Notes: generated by a model from the letters alone, not told the origin. Positions 47,556 to 61,499 are shown, counted from the stretch's first letter. The stretch: DNA of 64,000 nt from Metellina segmentata (GCA_947359465.1 OX375873.1:73348278-73412277), one strand, 5' to 3'. Made by a program: numbers and translations.

Positions 47556-50500
47556 GAGTGGTCCCATACCCTATTAATGTAGGTTTTGTTAATTTGTTTT
47601 GAATTTAAATATTATTTTTTTAATGACTCCAATATGTCTTCATCTTATAATTTATGATAATTGTGTTTTCATCTTTATATTCAATTCTTTGTTTTGTTTC
47701 ATACATAAACCTATTTGCTACTTTCCTGCCGCATTTCGTGTCAGTAAAAGCTGTTTCTGTCGGGTTTTTTCGCAGTTTGCCTTTCGTGCTTAACTTTAGG
47801 CAGTGAGTGTAGTTTATACGTGGAATGCATTTTGAAGGGCAACATAACAAGCCACATAAAATTGAATGTTTAGTAGAGCGATCTTTACTCCTTGAAATAT
47901 TCGGTAATTACTTTTTTGTAAAATTTTATTCATGTTTCACTAGTTTTATAATAAATAAAAACTATCTATCTATAATGTTATTCAAGTGAATGTAGATTAT
48001 TCTGGTAACTTAATAAAATGTTTTTCTTACAATATTGCGCTGTTTATAGTCTGATCACATTGTAGCTTTTAAATAAGTCAATTCTTAAGACTATACACCA
48101 CAGTAGTTCATAAAACTATAAAACGTTTTATGGCAATTAAAATTTAATATTTTTTTACATCGAAAGAAGAAATTATAGCAACACTCTCACTGTCAGCTTC
48201 ATCACGGCAGATCGATGAAATGAATGGTAATATATTTGCATATTTCAGTTGCTTTCGTAAAACAAGACGGTTGAATACCACATTTAAAAATTAACTGGGT
48301 TATAATCTCGTCAATCATCACCATTTTATGCAAGAATATACATTTGTAAACTCTTAAAAATAGCACAAATAAATGTAATTACAAAACAAGGTTGTTTGTC
48401 TAAAATTTTTTTATTCCGATACTTATTAATATTGTAACAACAGTGTGGTCAAGTCCTTAATTGTTTTATCTTCACTTACTTGATAGATGGATGGAATGTC
48501 GCTATTTGAAGGTTAGTAATTTTTATTTCCATCAACTTCATCAAATATTGAACTGGAATCATCACTAGAACTGATATTTGAACATTTAGTCTTTGACAGA
48601 CGCTTATCATATTCTTCAGCCATAGAAGCTTAATATAAGTAGCATAACTGTCTGAATAGTGGAGTTATATATTAGAATTTAATAGAATAAAAGATAAATG
48701 GCAGAGCAGAGTACCAAACTAACTTCTGTTGCAGAAATTTTATTTTTGACAAAATTTTGGCTCATGTTGTGAGTATTGTAGACAATCAAACGATAGAAGT
48801 GGATTCATCTAAAGTATAAATATTGTAAAGCAAGCTAGGCTCCATCCAAATAAGAACATATTGTTATAAGTTTCTCAGCTTGCTATATGTTGGGAAGGTC
48901 CTAATGTTTAGACAATTCCATTAAATAGATAGCTCAGATTTGTAATTGGAAAGTCATTACATATATAAAGATGGTGGATAATTTAACTATTCAATTTCAA
49001 TTCCAATGGAAATTCCAATGGAAATGTATGTATAAGCATACATTTCAATCAGTTTAATACAATTTATTTAATTCGAAATCTAATAGGGTTTCTACTTACT
49101 CGTAATATTAATGAAGTATAATTCTTGTTGATGGATTTTTTTTTAATAATATGTCATTTGTTTTGTCTGACTTACGAATCTAAAACAATATTTTCAGAAG
49201 AAACAAATGTTGAAATTGTTGTCAGTGACCATAGATATTTAACTTTATTCGTCAATATTTGAGAATGCGTTTAATTCACATTCTTCTTTGAATGAAACTA
49301 ATAGAATAGTTTTTGTCGCCAAGTTTTTACTTGTGGGGTGTCGCATGGTTGCTTATTTTAGTCGCTGATTTCATTTCACTAATATGCAGATAACGATTAT
49401 CTGCATAACGGTGATTGTTGTAACATACAAATAGTGATATATCTCTCCTTAATTATTTAGAACAAGATTTAACAAGATTAAGAACAATAACTTAATTTTT
49501 TATCAAGAACTAAGAGAACCTGGGATTTTTAATTTTTACGCCAAAAAATGGTTTAATAAAACATTAAATGTAAGAATTTCTTGTCGGCTTACATACCAAA
49601 AAACGTAATCCTAGGAAAACAAAGGACAAAATTCTAAACTGTGAGTAAAATAAAAAGTTTAATTTTAAAATTTCAATAACTATTTTTGCGGTTTAGATAA
49701 TTAATTTATCTATTATTCAGGGAAAAGTACTTTCATTGTGATGATGTTTTGCTATAGCAAGCAATTAGTAAGATTATAGTAACACTAAATTTATGTATTT
49801 TTATTGTGTTTTTGAAGAAGAAATCGGACTTTCATATAATAACAAACACGCATTAGTGGAGTTCAGACTAAAAATTGCTCCATCTAGGACGGACAAGAAA
49901 AAAAAGAGACACATATCTAAAACTTATGACAATGCGTTTCATTTACATGCCGACTATACTTGAGTAGTTCTTTAATTTAAAAAAGTACAAAGTATTGTAA
50001 AAAGACATCTTTTTAAGATTTTAAGGTGATTAAAACCAAGAACAATAAAGACAATGAACACATTTTAAAACAAACAATTTAATATAAAGCATAGCCCTAC
50101 ATTTTCTTATATCAACAACATTTCTGACTAGCGGCCAAACATTTTTATACGTTTGAGCACATCTAAAGTAATCATTCAAGAAATCAAAATTATTTTTTAT
50201 ATTTCATTCAACAATTTTCTTCAGCAAACACACATTTATATCTGGCAGTATTCTATAAGACATATTTCGATGAATATAGATCTATTTATGACGCTTAAAT
50301 TTACAGATGATTTCTGTGAATATGCATAAAACGGATCCGTCATGAATTTTAACAACAGATGAAATTTTGCCAACGCTTTAACTTTTCTTTTTGAAGTTTG
50401 TCGTAAAAAAGATCACATAAACAATTTTTACAATGAATATCAGTTTTCAAAACCATGCATCCAACAACACCATAAATATTTGTGTTACCTTCTAATACAA

Positions 50501-52500
50501 AATGACATTTTAGTTCCTTTAAAATCTATAATATACTTATATTGTTAGTTATAGAAACATATTTGAGATGAGTATCTTTAGTTTTGAAATAAGAATTTAT
50601 AGTTTATAACACACAGTGTAAAATAAATATAATTAATAGTTTTTATTTTGTAAAATGTACATCTAAGTTTCTACTTGAAAATGTATTAAATATGTCAATA
50701 ATGTATTAAAATTCATGAACAAATACAAATTTTTCCATTGCATGAGTTTTTAATTTGTTTTATTTAATTTCGTAATGTCATAATCGTATCTTTTGGTGTA
50801 AAATTGCTGTCAACTGCTCTTTTTTAAATTCGATAATGGTTTCAAGTAATGCTTTTAAATATTACGCAATCTGTATAACTGCTCGTGACTTTGAGATTGA
50901 TCTGTATTATTTTTATCGATTCAGATATGTAAGGTGCGTTTTTGTACAGAGATCAGTTTTGTTACTTGTACTAATTTAATGTACTATTTTTCTGCGAGCA
51001 TTCTCTTTCGGTAAGTTAATTTAAATTTTTGTAACTCTAATAAAAAATATATTTGAATACTTTTTTCTGGTAAACATATTTCTATGTTATTTAAATACAG
51101 AAATGTTTAAATTTAGCAAGGATACCCGTTGTAGTAACCTCAAAGCTTGCGGGTAAATAAAAAATATTTCGTCCATAGTATTTACGTGGAGAATGAAATT
51201 GGGGCTAAATTAAAATTGGGAACTTTTTTTGGGAGGAAGGAAAGTATGTGAGGAAATCAACTTTAAGTCAGACTTATTTTTCTGCATGTGTATAAACAAA
51301 GAAAAACTACTTTCTGATGCGAAGCTTGTACTATTTTCTTTCAGAAGGTTTCACTTAAGTTGTAATTTAAAAAGTTCGTTTACATTACCTTGGATGATGT
51401 TCTATGAAAGTGAAACTTTCAGTGTGCGATTTTGTAGTATAAGGGTATGACTTCAAAAAGAACTGTTTCAGAAAGTTTTTTCACTAATCATTTCAAAGGT
51501 TGATAAAGGAAAGTACACTCCTTGTCTTTCTTTTATAAGTCTATTTATGACACGAACATTGTTAAATGCAAAATTTTAATATGGACGGAAATTATACAGT
51601 TCATAGAAACTAATGTACAAACATAAATTCGGAACACAATGTCCTTAAATGTTTAAGAATTTTGTGCTTCAATAAATCCAAATCTGACTTAAAGTATTCC
51701 ATACAATTCCAAAACATTAAAAATGGTAATTCATTCATTTAAGAAATTAATGGCAAATAATCGACTAAATTAAATTTATTTTATAAATGTGTGAAATTTA
51801 TAATTTCTTTTTTTTTTATGTTGCATATATTTTTTTAAATTTAGCAACACATTTTTAATAGTAAATTTAAGTCAACTTGTAATTTCACAATAAATTGTTT
51901 TTATTCTTGAATTCCTATTTAAACATTAAAAGTAAGTGCATTAATATAAATCAAACTAGTTGAAGAATGAGAAATTGGACTATACGAAATTTAAATTTAT
52001 AACTAAACTTACTTTAATATTATACTATCACCAGCATACAACCTTACAATTAATAAATTTTTAGAATTACTTGGTTGATTATCACATGAAAATATCCTGA
52101 ATCTCATCTTGTTTCATAAATTGGTTTATAGGCGCTTCGTTCAATGTTTTTTCAATACTTTTCATGTTAGTGCAATTTTAATTTACACAAATAAGTATAG
52201 TTTTCAGAAAACTTCAATTGTATCGAATCTTTCTAAGCAAACACATAGCAATCGTTTAGGATGCTTGATTAAAATTACTTAAATAAGAAGTAGAGTCAAT
52301 AAGAGGCGAGTATTTATACTTTTACCTGCGTTAATATTTTTTTAATCAGTTAAATATTTTATATGTATCGTCATGTGCCATTTTTAGTTGCTATGACACA
52401 TTTCCCGTTAGTATTTCCGTCTATTAAAGGTATACACTTTTGAGCATCACCAAACGTTAAATTTCTCCAAATACAAGAGGAAAATATTTAAGCAAAGGTG
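47556..52500. other. AT-rich stretch without recognised gene
   Basis: Nearly 5 kb with only short AT-driven frames (47599-47793, 47620-47850, 51229-51450). No exon, RNA gene or repeat boundary recognised. Confidence 0.45.
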
Positions 52501-52512
52501 GATATGTTTTCA

Positions 52513-53430
52513 CAAATGTACAGTGATTCGGTCATGGGTGATACTATATATGAGCTGGAAAAGAGTTTCTGGATCATGGTTCAAGAAGAAGGTATCACGA
52601 TGTATAATACAATTGCAGGTTCAGGTCGTTCAAAAGCTCACAAGAAACAGCAGCTTTCACTGTAAAACAGATTGTAAAAAGCTGCAATCTTTCAAATGTC
52701 ATCTGAGGAAATGTACGGTTTACTTAACACATCACTATTTTCTTAACACATTGCATTGTCTGGCTTAATACTGGTGAGAAGTACTTCTGAAGATATGCAG
52801 AAAATTGTTACAAAATGTACTTTCGTCTTTCTGACAAACGTTCTTGGAGAGAGTGTTATCACTAAATGTGAAATGGGTTGTTTCGGGTATGATCCTCAAT
52901 CGAAGAGAATCATAGCTCTATCTGAAAACGCTTTAATGAGATTTCTTCAAAATCGATTGAAAGGAAAATTGTTGTCGGACAGGCTTGATTTTAGGGAAAC
53001 CACCCAATACAAATTCAACTATTAATGCCATCGTTAACAAGGAATTCTTCTTAAGTGTTCATCGTCTTTGTAAAGCAGTTCATAAAAAAAATTCAAATTA
53101 GGAGAGTTTACCGTTGTTTTTGTAGCAGTGAGGGTCCAGAAGAACACAAGTTCCGAATAACACAACAGTTACTACTTGACACTCCTTCAGAATGACTTAG
53201 ATAAGAACGAAATTTTGGTTAGCAACTTTAACAAACTTTCAAGCAACATATCGGTATGATGTTTTTCCCACGTTCAGGACGAATTATGAACCCAAACATT
53301 ACTATGGAATCTATATTCAACATGCACTCGTTCTTGGCTCATATGACTTCCAGGGAGAAAAATGCAACTCAAACATAGGGCTTTGGAAGAGTTCAGGTGG
53401 AGTACTAGTTAGGAAAGCTGTCCTTCTCCT
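52513..53430 (+). pseudogene. Decayed coding-like sequence, protein not recognised
   Basis: Stringing frames together gives protein-like text: ELEKSFWIMVQEEGITMYNT, SGRSKAHKKQQLSL, MSSEEMYGLL, then an open frame at 52756-53025 (EDMQKIVTKCTFVFLTNVLG, GCFGYDPQSKRIIALSENAL, RFLQNRLKGKLLSDRL). Further pieces such as MMFFPRSGRIMNPN and MHSFLAHMTSREKNA follow near 53260-53370. Normal codon-like composition without introns over about 0.9 kb, broken by stops, suggests a retrocopy or an old transposon gene. I cannot name the family, and no poly(A) tail or target duplication was found. Confidence 0.35.
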
Positions 53431-56400
53431 TCCCCCGATGAATTTACAAAACAGTTTTAATCACTACGAAAACCTTTACGATATGCAACACAAGATGCGA
53501 TAGCTAAAGATTACTGCTCTCAATGATGCATTTAAAGGTTGCTTAACTAATCACTAAACAATAGCCACTGATTTTATTGACTCTACCTCATTATAACTTA
53601 CTAAAATGTTATAAAATGATGACTACAAACGGTTTTTTAGTCACACAAAACCGTGTTTAATTATCAAAACAAAATTTATATTCTTTCAGGTGAACAGTTC
53701 TCACATTCCTCAGATATTTTTGTTTACTTACAAAATGTAAATTTTTCTCTATATTGTACACACAAAACCACATTATATAAAAAGGAAAGCACAATGCCAT
53801 TTATTTTCCTAAATATATTAACTAATATTAACAAAAAAACAGCGCTAGTTTCTGTAAGCCTTGCATTCACAAAAGAATGTGCACCACCTCCTTCGGTTCA
53901 TCACATGCTAATTAGCAGCAGGAAATGTAAGATATTGCTAAGTCGATTGCATGCACTATTTATATGATACAACTCAGCTCTGTGTGTTCAGTTGATAAAG
54001 AGTATGTTTTAAAAGCAAACTGCCTTTACTGAAATGAGGTTCTTCCATTTACGTAGGAATGCATTAGAATTCCAAACTGGAAACCTTACGTCACTCAGTC
54101 AACTAGCGTGGTTCCATTCCGTATGTTTTGTACACAACTTTCTAATGTAACCTCTTTGACTGCGCAAATTTTAATTGAAGTCTAAATAAAATGGTAAATA
54201 TTTCGTTTGTGTAGTATTTACTAAAATAACGCTCTTTTTCTGTATCTAAACTGCTTAATATTGTAGCAAGAAGGATTAGCTATTCAGACAACAGCAAAGA
54301 AGGTATGGTTTATGCATTTAACTTTAAATTCTCTAATTTCTTGTATTTAAATACTGTGAATTTAGAATTTTCAAGTACACAGTGAGAGGATATTTGTGTT
54401 ATAATGTAACTAGATAACTTTCGTGTTTAATAACATCTGAAACTAATTATCTTAAAATAAAGTAATAATGATTTAAATAATTTAAACCTATTTAAAGACA
54501 CGAGTATTAGTTATCTTTTCTATTTTAATGTATGTATGCTACTTTTTTTAAACATTTTAGGATTATATATTAGATAATGACTGCAGAACAAAATCTTTCT
54601 CAAATCTCTTTAGAATGTGAGATCAGAATTTTATGAACCACTTTCTAATCGAGTATTTCTTAATACATCATAAAATAATTTAATTTTAAAATAATTTAGT
54701 TCCAAATTGTAATAATTTCTTATAAACTCCCCTTTAAATGTATTGTCTACACTAAATATTTGTGTATTTCATTTTGCTAATATATATCTGCATTCCGTTA
54801 ATAGCATCCAAGTATTTCTACATGTTTTCTTGTACACAGAAGTTATACGCTACACAAACTAAAAGAGAATTCAGTACTTGAAGCAACTAAGATAGGCACA
54901 CAGTTTATTCTAAGTTTTTGTCTTACAGCACCAAATTCAGTATTTTCCAGATAAAAGTTTTCTCAAAAATACGGATATGAGATGCTAAGGAAAGGGCTTT
55001 TCAGATATTCGCTAAACGTGTACGGGAGAGTAGATGAATTAGAACTGCAGTTTCGAGCAGCAAAATGTTTCTACGAGATGATTTATTGGTGACCAGGCAA
55101 CTTAGTGTCAGTTACTTTGATTTTGATTGCTTCTGATTTCACCGAATCATTCCGTACAATGTATTGGATTGTTTTCGTTTCTTGGATACATTATGTGCTT
55201 CGAGCGCATACACTTCTTTGAGACCTTCCTCATATTCGTTTATAGTTAAAGTGTGTTAAAATTCTGTAACAATATCTGATGAGATATGAATGCGTAGAGG
55301 CATGAGGGGACTGTGTTATAAATGAATTGCTTTTTCAAGTAACAAAACCCGTTGAGTCCTATTCTGACCTGTTATTACCAGTGAGAGAAAACCATTTTAG
55401 CAAATGGAATAGGCAATGAATTTTCTGGTACAGTGTTTTAATTTGACACAAAATTTCAAAAATCGCAGAATAATTACAACCATGATTTCAATGCTGTTTT
55501 CTGTTAATGCATTTCAGATCCTCAAATAATATATCTCTTACTAAAACTTAAATTGATTGGGAAAATTAATAATGTCAGTGTACTGCACAAAACGAAAAAA
55601 AATCACATTTCTTAGTTTTTTATTCATTCTCTTAGTGTGGTATATCACTAAAGCTCCTGGCATGCGGTTCTCGATGTCGTCTAAACGCCACCAAACTTTG
55701 ATTTAAATGTCACTCTAGCAAATTAAAAACTTTCTACATAATATATATTTTCTGTTCCTACGCGCTGACTTCACAATCAAATCACAAAAACATGAATAAA
55801 AGTAAACGTACTGAACAATGCATTTGTAACATAATGCTCTCGCTGAAATGCGAGCCATGCGAAATCCTACTCTGCACAGCTATACAATGGAGGCATTTCA
55901 TGTAAGCGTTGAGAACAAAACATGTAAACTGAGCACACACGTCACAAATATTATATGTATATATATGTATGTATATATGTATATTTTTTATATAAAGCTC
56001 ACACTCACGCATACTTACAGACATGGTTGATGTTAAAAGGAATGTCTCTAGTTACAAATATTAATTAATAATAAAAACCATGGGAGACGGGGGATTTCTG
56101 CATTATCTACAAGCGTTAACCACGTGCATATTATGTACAAATTAACCACGTCTCTTCAGCACGTCTTACAACAGATCGAACGCAATCAATAGCATCTTGT
56201 TCACCTTTCTAAAATTACAATGGAAAAAACAACGCTTCAAAGTTCAGGTCTCACAAATGTCCTCCTTTCGACCAGTTATATTCATCTAGATTCTTTTTTT
56301 AACTACAGCGTAAAAAATTCTTTCAACGCAAGATTAATAATTATGATAGTTAACTTGCAGCGTTTTTACTCCAAAAGGCAAGAAACGCTCTTCCTCTTTT

Positions 56401-56709
56401 ACCACTTAAATTCTGCTAAGTATATTTTCATATAATATATTATATAGGCGTATATATTTTTTATAATAATTAATGTCCTTGGATACCCGTCTGTCTGTAT
56501 GGCTGTAGGTCAGAAAGGGCACCTGACCAATTCCACATATTACAGAGTTTTGTATAAAATGGTAACTATAGAGCCTTCAGTCCGACTGAAAGCTAGCTAC
56601 CTTGAGTTAGGATCATCTAAAAGCAACTCTTTCCCGTTGCTGTGTTCAATTTTCGTTCTCTAAACATCATTTTCTGTTCCTTGGTTTTCTTGGAATGTGT
56701 TCGGGGGTT
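53431..56709. other. Non-coding stretch; includes likely 3' UTR or downstream flank of the receptor gene
   Basis: No gene recognised. A TATG/TA microsatellite-like run lies at about 55950-55992. On the minus strand the part just below 56710 follows the receptor stop codon and should be 3' UTR. It contains a 15-bp palindrome TTCAGTCCGACTGAA near 56577-56591. I could not fix a poly(A) signal. Confidence 0.4.
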
Positions 56710-56880
56710 TCAAGTAGCCTTTCCTTTGTGCATTTCGATAATCTTGTCTTGATCGACGTACTGGAATATGTGAGGAGCGTCTAGTAGTATTCCTATAGTA
56801 CCGGCCGTCGTCACAGCGAAGAAGATATACAACTGGAGACGGTCTATTACCATGGCAACATACTTCCAATCTTCACGTAT
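56710..56880 (-). CDS. Nicotinic acetylcholine receptor subunit (beta-1-like), terminal coding exon
   Basis: Minus-strand translation from 56880 starts [18 protein letters not shown], continues [20 protein letters not shown] and [18 protein letters not shown], and stops with TGA at 56710-56712. This is the end of a Cys-loop nicotinic receptor subunit: the short pre-M4 amphipathic segment ([11 protein letters not shown]), the fourth transmembrane helix and the extracellular C-terminus. The DAPHIFxYVDQD tail is typical of the arthropod beta-1 (ARD) type from my memory of the family; alpha subunits end differently. An excellent 3' splice site (TTATTTCTTTTTTCTAG) sits immediately upstream at 56881-56898. 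The subunit forms part of a pentameric ligand-gated cation channel in neurons. No disabling change is seen. A longer frame at 56660-56869 on the same strand is a shadow in the wrong phase. Upstream exons were not found in the window. Confidence 0.88.
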   Translation of the reverse strand: MREDWKYVAMVIDRLQLYIFFAVTTAGTIGILLDAPHIFQYVDQDKIIEMHKGKAT

Positions 56881-57884
56881 CTAGAAAAAAGAAATAAGAG
56901 CGTGTTATAAGGCCTGTTGTTTCAACAACAACGACACGAATCAATCTAAAATATTTATAAACAGTACACACCTGTCCAAAAATTAAATATAATGCAATCT
57001 GAGATAAATACAGTACCAATTACCTGTACCGTAGTAATCAAATGAATGATGAATATTCTACAAGCTATGTGGAATAAAATACAAGTATCTACATTTTCCA
57101 TTGTGGTGTGATCTTTTATTAAAATAAAACCCAATGATGCTTAAGTTTTGATCTCATCGAAAATTATAACTAAAACAGAAATGACTACTTTCTAATTTCA
57201 TATAGTTTGATCTAAAGTGCTTTTATCGTCCAGTGAATAAAATATATATTTGATCGATTGTAATACATAAAGCAAATATACATTTAGCACAGAGAGATCG
57301 TATCTGAAAGCCTCTGATTAAAGTAAAATGAAAATATTTATTTTTTGTGCGTTTGAAAATAAGGTGGATGTGTTCAAATTATATATACTATGGTCAAATT
57401 AAATACATACTCATAATGGCCAACAAAACTAGCATGAAAAAAAATAGTTTTATGTTTGTAAAAATAACAATACTTTCGTAACAATGTAATACGTTTACAA
57501 ACCATATTTAGGTTACACACACTTATGATATATCTATAAAAATAACCTTTTTACTTTAGAAAATTTTAAAACTAGTTTGTCAAGAGATACATTTTTTCAA
57601 TTGCCATTCTAACTACTCAAAATTCTCGAAAAATCAAATGATATATAAATAGAAACTATAACTAAAATAGCCATCAATTTCTTACCTATTTCTCTATCAA
57701 ACGTATTGCATGGAGCATGACACATGTGTGCAACAAAATGATAAGCACAAAAACTGATTTTTGTATTGTTACGCTCTATTACCCATAGAATTATTATTAA
57801 AATAATAATAAGATGGCATATTTTCATACAGTCAAATAGTAAAGATTAAGGGGAATGTGTTAATTACAAATACTTCATCACTAA

Positions 57885-59110
57885 GGGAAGGTGTTGTACC
57901 AGAGGTACAAAATTTTATTTGGAATTTTCTTTTTTTTTTTGCTATCAAAGTTAAAAGGGTTTTTTGCTACTCAGATTGAACTAGAAGTATTTTGCTACCT
58001 ATTTCTTATTTTAGTGAAGGCTATTTTCGTTTTTATCGATATGAAAAAGGAAAAATTGTTAACCTCTTCCACTGTACCTTTGTACAACACCTCTTCATAC
58101 CTAGAGACAGGGGGTGTGGTACCTAAGGACAGGCGCAAAAGTGGGGAAAAACCTTTTAAACAAATTTTCAACTTAAACGTTTATTGAACAACGTTATTTA
58201 ACAATCAAGAATAATTTTACTCTCCAAAAATAAAAATTATTTATATAAATGTCAAACTATTTATACAAAAATAATATCAAAAGGCTTAGATTTCACTTAA
58301 ATTTTACTACAAAATCACAGCTCATTTAAACTTTTTTTCATGGTCACAATCATGTCAGACTTCTTAGTTAACAATAAATCGCAGCGGAAGAACAAGTATT
58401 TTTCTTAACATGTCCCTTTTGAGCGCATCAAAAAATATGTAAAACCTTACACAAGCAACCTTATACTAATACAAAACTGGTAAAGAAACAGGAAACTGAA
58501 GTTTTTTATCATTTCTGATTGCCCTGCCAATCACTGTGGGAGCTGGTAACTTGCAAACTATGTCGGTATCTTCAATCTCGTACTCAACACTACTGTCGTC
58601 AATACGTTTAGGTTTACCATCCCATGCCCAAATCGTTTTCAAATAGTGGATGTTACATGAAGTTAAGTAAAATTTTGAAGTTATTGTTGCTGCCAAATGC
58701 ATTGCATAATTTTCCTCTAACAGTTGTAATCATGTAATCACCAACCGCTAAATCATTTGCATCCAACATCCTTTGTTCTTGCTCCCCCTTAAAGTATTTA
58801 GTATGTTTTGCTGAAGATCGATGTCAGAATCTTGAGATGCCGAATCAGGCGGCAGTTCTTCCTGGGATGAAATATAAAACAGTTGCTTTTTTGGCTTTTT
58901 GAAGCACTTTTAGATAAGCACATACTAAATCATCTTACCCATAAATTTAATTACAGTTAAATTTCAAAGTAGGTTTAAAACAGATAACTAACGATCCACT
59001 GTTGTACCTAGGGACAGCAGCTTATTTTGCTCCAAAGCAAAATTGTCCCTTGGAACGACAGCTGGCCATTTTGAATTCGATCGTCAATATCGCAGGGTTG
59101 AAGTTGCATT
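57885..59110 (-). pseudogene. Remnant of an unrecognised, probably transposon-associated protein
   Basis: Minus-strand pieces read VVPRDNFALEQNKLLSLGTT (about 59000-59075) and ELPPDSASQDSDIDLQ (near 58830-58865). Then DLAVGDYMITTVRGKL leads with a frameshift into a 78-codon frame (58466-58702) with YLKTIWAWDGKPKRIDD, DTDIVCKLPAPTVIGRA and LQFPVSL. LSLGTT recurs near 58100-58140. The GDY..V..G and D.V.KLP.P pattern reminds me of the C-terminal part of an uncharacterised repeat-associated protein family in arthropods; I cannot name it. The copy is broken and the pieces may be from two insertions. Confidence 0.4.
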
Positions 59111-59576
59111 AACGATCAAAAAAAAATATGAATCAACTCTTGAAAAGCAGTAGAATTGATTGTAAACCATGAGTGTCTGTAACGTACACTGAAGAATAAT
59201 GAAAAATCGAGAAATACTATTTCAAAATTTTACTTTAGGTAGACAAAAACAGAAAAATGCAAAATACGATTTATTTGTTGAAGTCACCAACTTCAAACAT
59301 TATGAGGAACATACAGCAACTTAGCCCAGTGTTACCAACCTTGTTCAAACGAAATTCTTTCATGTTCTATTTTTTACAGCGACTGTCGAAAGGTATGACT
59401 TAGGTACACCACTCTCTCGTACATATTATGCATTAAATTAATTCATACTCTTACTAAAAATTCTAAACAGTTAATATTCAAAATTAATTGCATCAGGTAG
59501 CCTAATATAAAAGAAAAATAATTCATAACATGACAAAATAATAGCTCATTTCTGCAATTTGAACTACAATTATACT

Positions 59577-60003
59577 AGCAACCCTTCTGGGCATACTTTC
59601 AACAAGGTTTAGTTACAAAGCTATGGGTATTTGTGTCTATTCCTGCTGCAAGAATGTCGAAAGCTCAGCTGTAAATTTCGGACATAGTTCCCTGGTCCGT
59701 AAACGTCGCTCTAACTCGTCCCACAAAAGTTCTATGGAGTTCAGGTCGGGACTCTGAGCAGGACAGAGAAGACGTTTTACATCCATATCTTGATACCACT
59801 GCTTAACAGAGGCTGCAACATGACATGGAGCGTTGTCGTCCTGGAAGTAACATCCGTCCATAAAATTGCCAGAGCGTAGAAGGAACCTGATGGTCCAAAA
59901 TGTTTATGTAGGCGTCGGAGTTCAATTTACCAGGAACAACATGCAAAGGTCCCAGGCCATACCACGAAAAACACTCCCAAACAAATAGTCGGATTTTATG
60001 CAA
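59577..60003 (-). pseudogene. Tc1-like transposase, C-terminal half
   Basis: Minus strand: VWECFSWYGLGPLHVVPGKL, NSDAYINILDHQVPSTLWQF, then a frameshift to MDGCYFQDDNAPCHVAASVK (second catalytic Asp), QWYQDMDVKRLLCPAQSPDL and NSIELLWDELERR (third acidic residue). After a stop it ends with ESMPRRVAS near 59580. The N-terminal half with the DNA-binding domain and first Asp is missing. A recently active family is plausible because only a few breaks separate long matching blocks. Confidence 0.9.
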
Positions 60004-61499
60004 ATCATTAAAGATCGTATTTGTATTATAATTTATTTGCAGAAAAATACTAATTTTACAAAGTTCTGGAAAGGCAAAAAATTCGATACATTTTATTTAT
60101 AAAATTGTTTGGAGTTTTTTAAATACGTTCCAATAGTCATATTAAAAATAGCCTCCACGTTGGTATGCATTTGAATTTTTTAATAGATCAGCGTTACTTT
60201 GATTGATACTATACAAACTTTGTTTTATTTAAATACCAAATAAAGAAGGTATTGAGTGAAATTCTATATTCTTTATGCAGATTTATGCTGTGGAGAGTCA
60301 GTTAAAAGTTTCAGCTTTCATTTATTCATAATGTGTTACACTGGACTTCATTTGTAATGGATACGTGGCAAACAGCAGACTGCATGAAAGGCCAAGTCGA
60401 AGAAAACTTTAAATCTCATCATAAATACTATTAAACAAACAATTCAAATGTCGTTATTCTTTCGCTCACAAGAAGAGAACATTTTTCAAAGAAATTTATG
60501 ATTGTCACTCGCTTGGACAACATCTTTCCAAGTCGAATTCATCATGTTCACAGCTTTCAACGTATCCGGAAGAGTAGAAAAATTACGCCGAGAATACATT
60601 GGAAAACTTTAAAAGTGTCTCGAAAAGTTGGCAACTCTTCAAACTCTTTAATGTGATTCTGCTTCTTTTTCTAGATACTTATTTTAAGGACGAAATGTCC
60701 AATGTTCAAGAGGGAGAGCACGTACTTCTGCATTTCAATGTAAAAATGGTGGGATATTATGTCGTGCTTGGTAACAGAATCTACGTGATTGAGAAGTCGG
60801 TTCATTCCTCATTCTGAAACAAGTTGCCAAATATTTTCAGCTTTTGCTATCTTTTCATACTTTACCCAAGTCTGTTATATTTGAAGTGTGACTGTTTAAA
60901 CATTTGCTATTCGAGTAAGTAATATCATGCAGTTTTTAGAACAAAATAAAAGAAGTAGACAGGAAACTATGTTTTCGCTAAAGTATGTTTTATAAATAGT
61001 AAGACGATATTATGATAGGTTATGTAGTTTTTTTTTATGACTTCGAAGCAATATTGACCTTTTAAAACAGATTGCGGATTGAGATATACACTTATGTAAG
61101 TCTATAAAATTTCATCAGCTGAAATATATGTTTAAATAAGATTTGCAATATCTTCTATTATTACATATGTGAACATAAAAAATTCAAACAATGTAACACA
61201 GTTCAATGTACATTAAAATGGGTAAAAAATCAAGTGTTTGCAATAGTATCCCTTATACATTATACGTTTGGTTGAACTAGAAAATGAAGGGTACTATTTT
61301 TGCCAGCGAAAATTTAATATACATAATAAGAATATTTCTTTAATAATATTTACAAACATACGCATACAAACAATTAATAACCTTCATAATTATAATCTAT
61401 ATTATACTATTCTGGTTTGAAGTCAGAAAAGTCTAAAATAAGAGTGTAACGTGATGTAAAACCATATCAAAGCAACTACTTCAAATACTGAGATGTTGT

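Noticed and set aside
56660..56869. 69-codon Arg-rich minus-strand frame
   Set aside because: Wrong-phase shadow of the nicotinic receptor exon at 56710-56880.
60599..60817. 72-codon plus frame with a hydrophobic stretch
   Set aside because: Not recognised, no splice borders identified and opposite in strand to the receptor gene; chance frame more likely.
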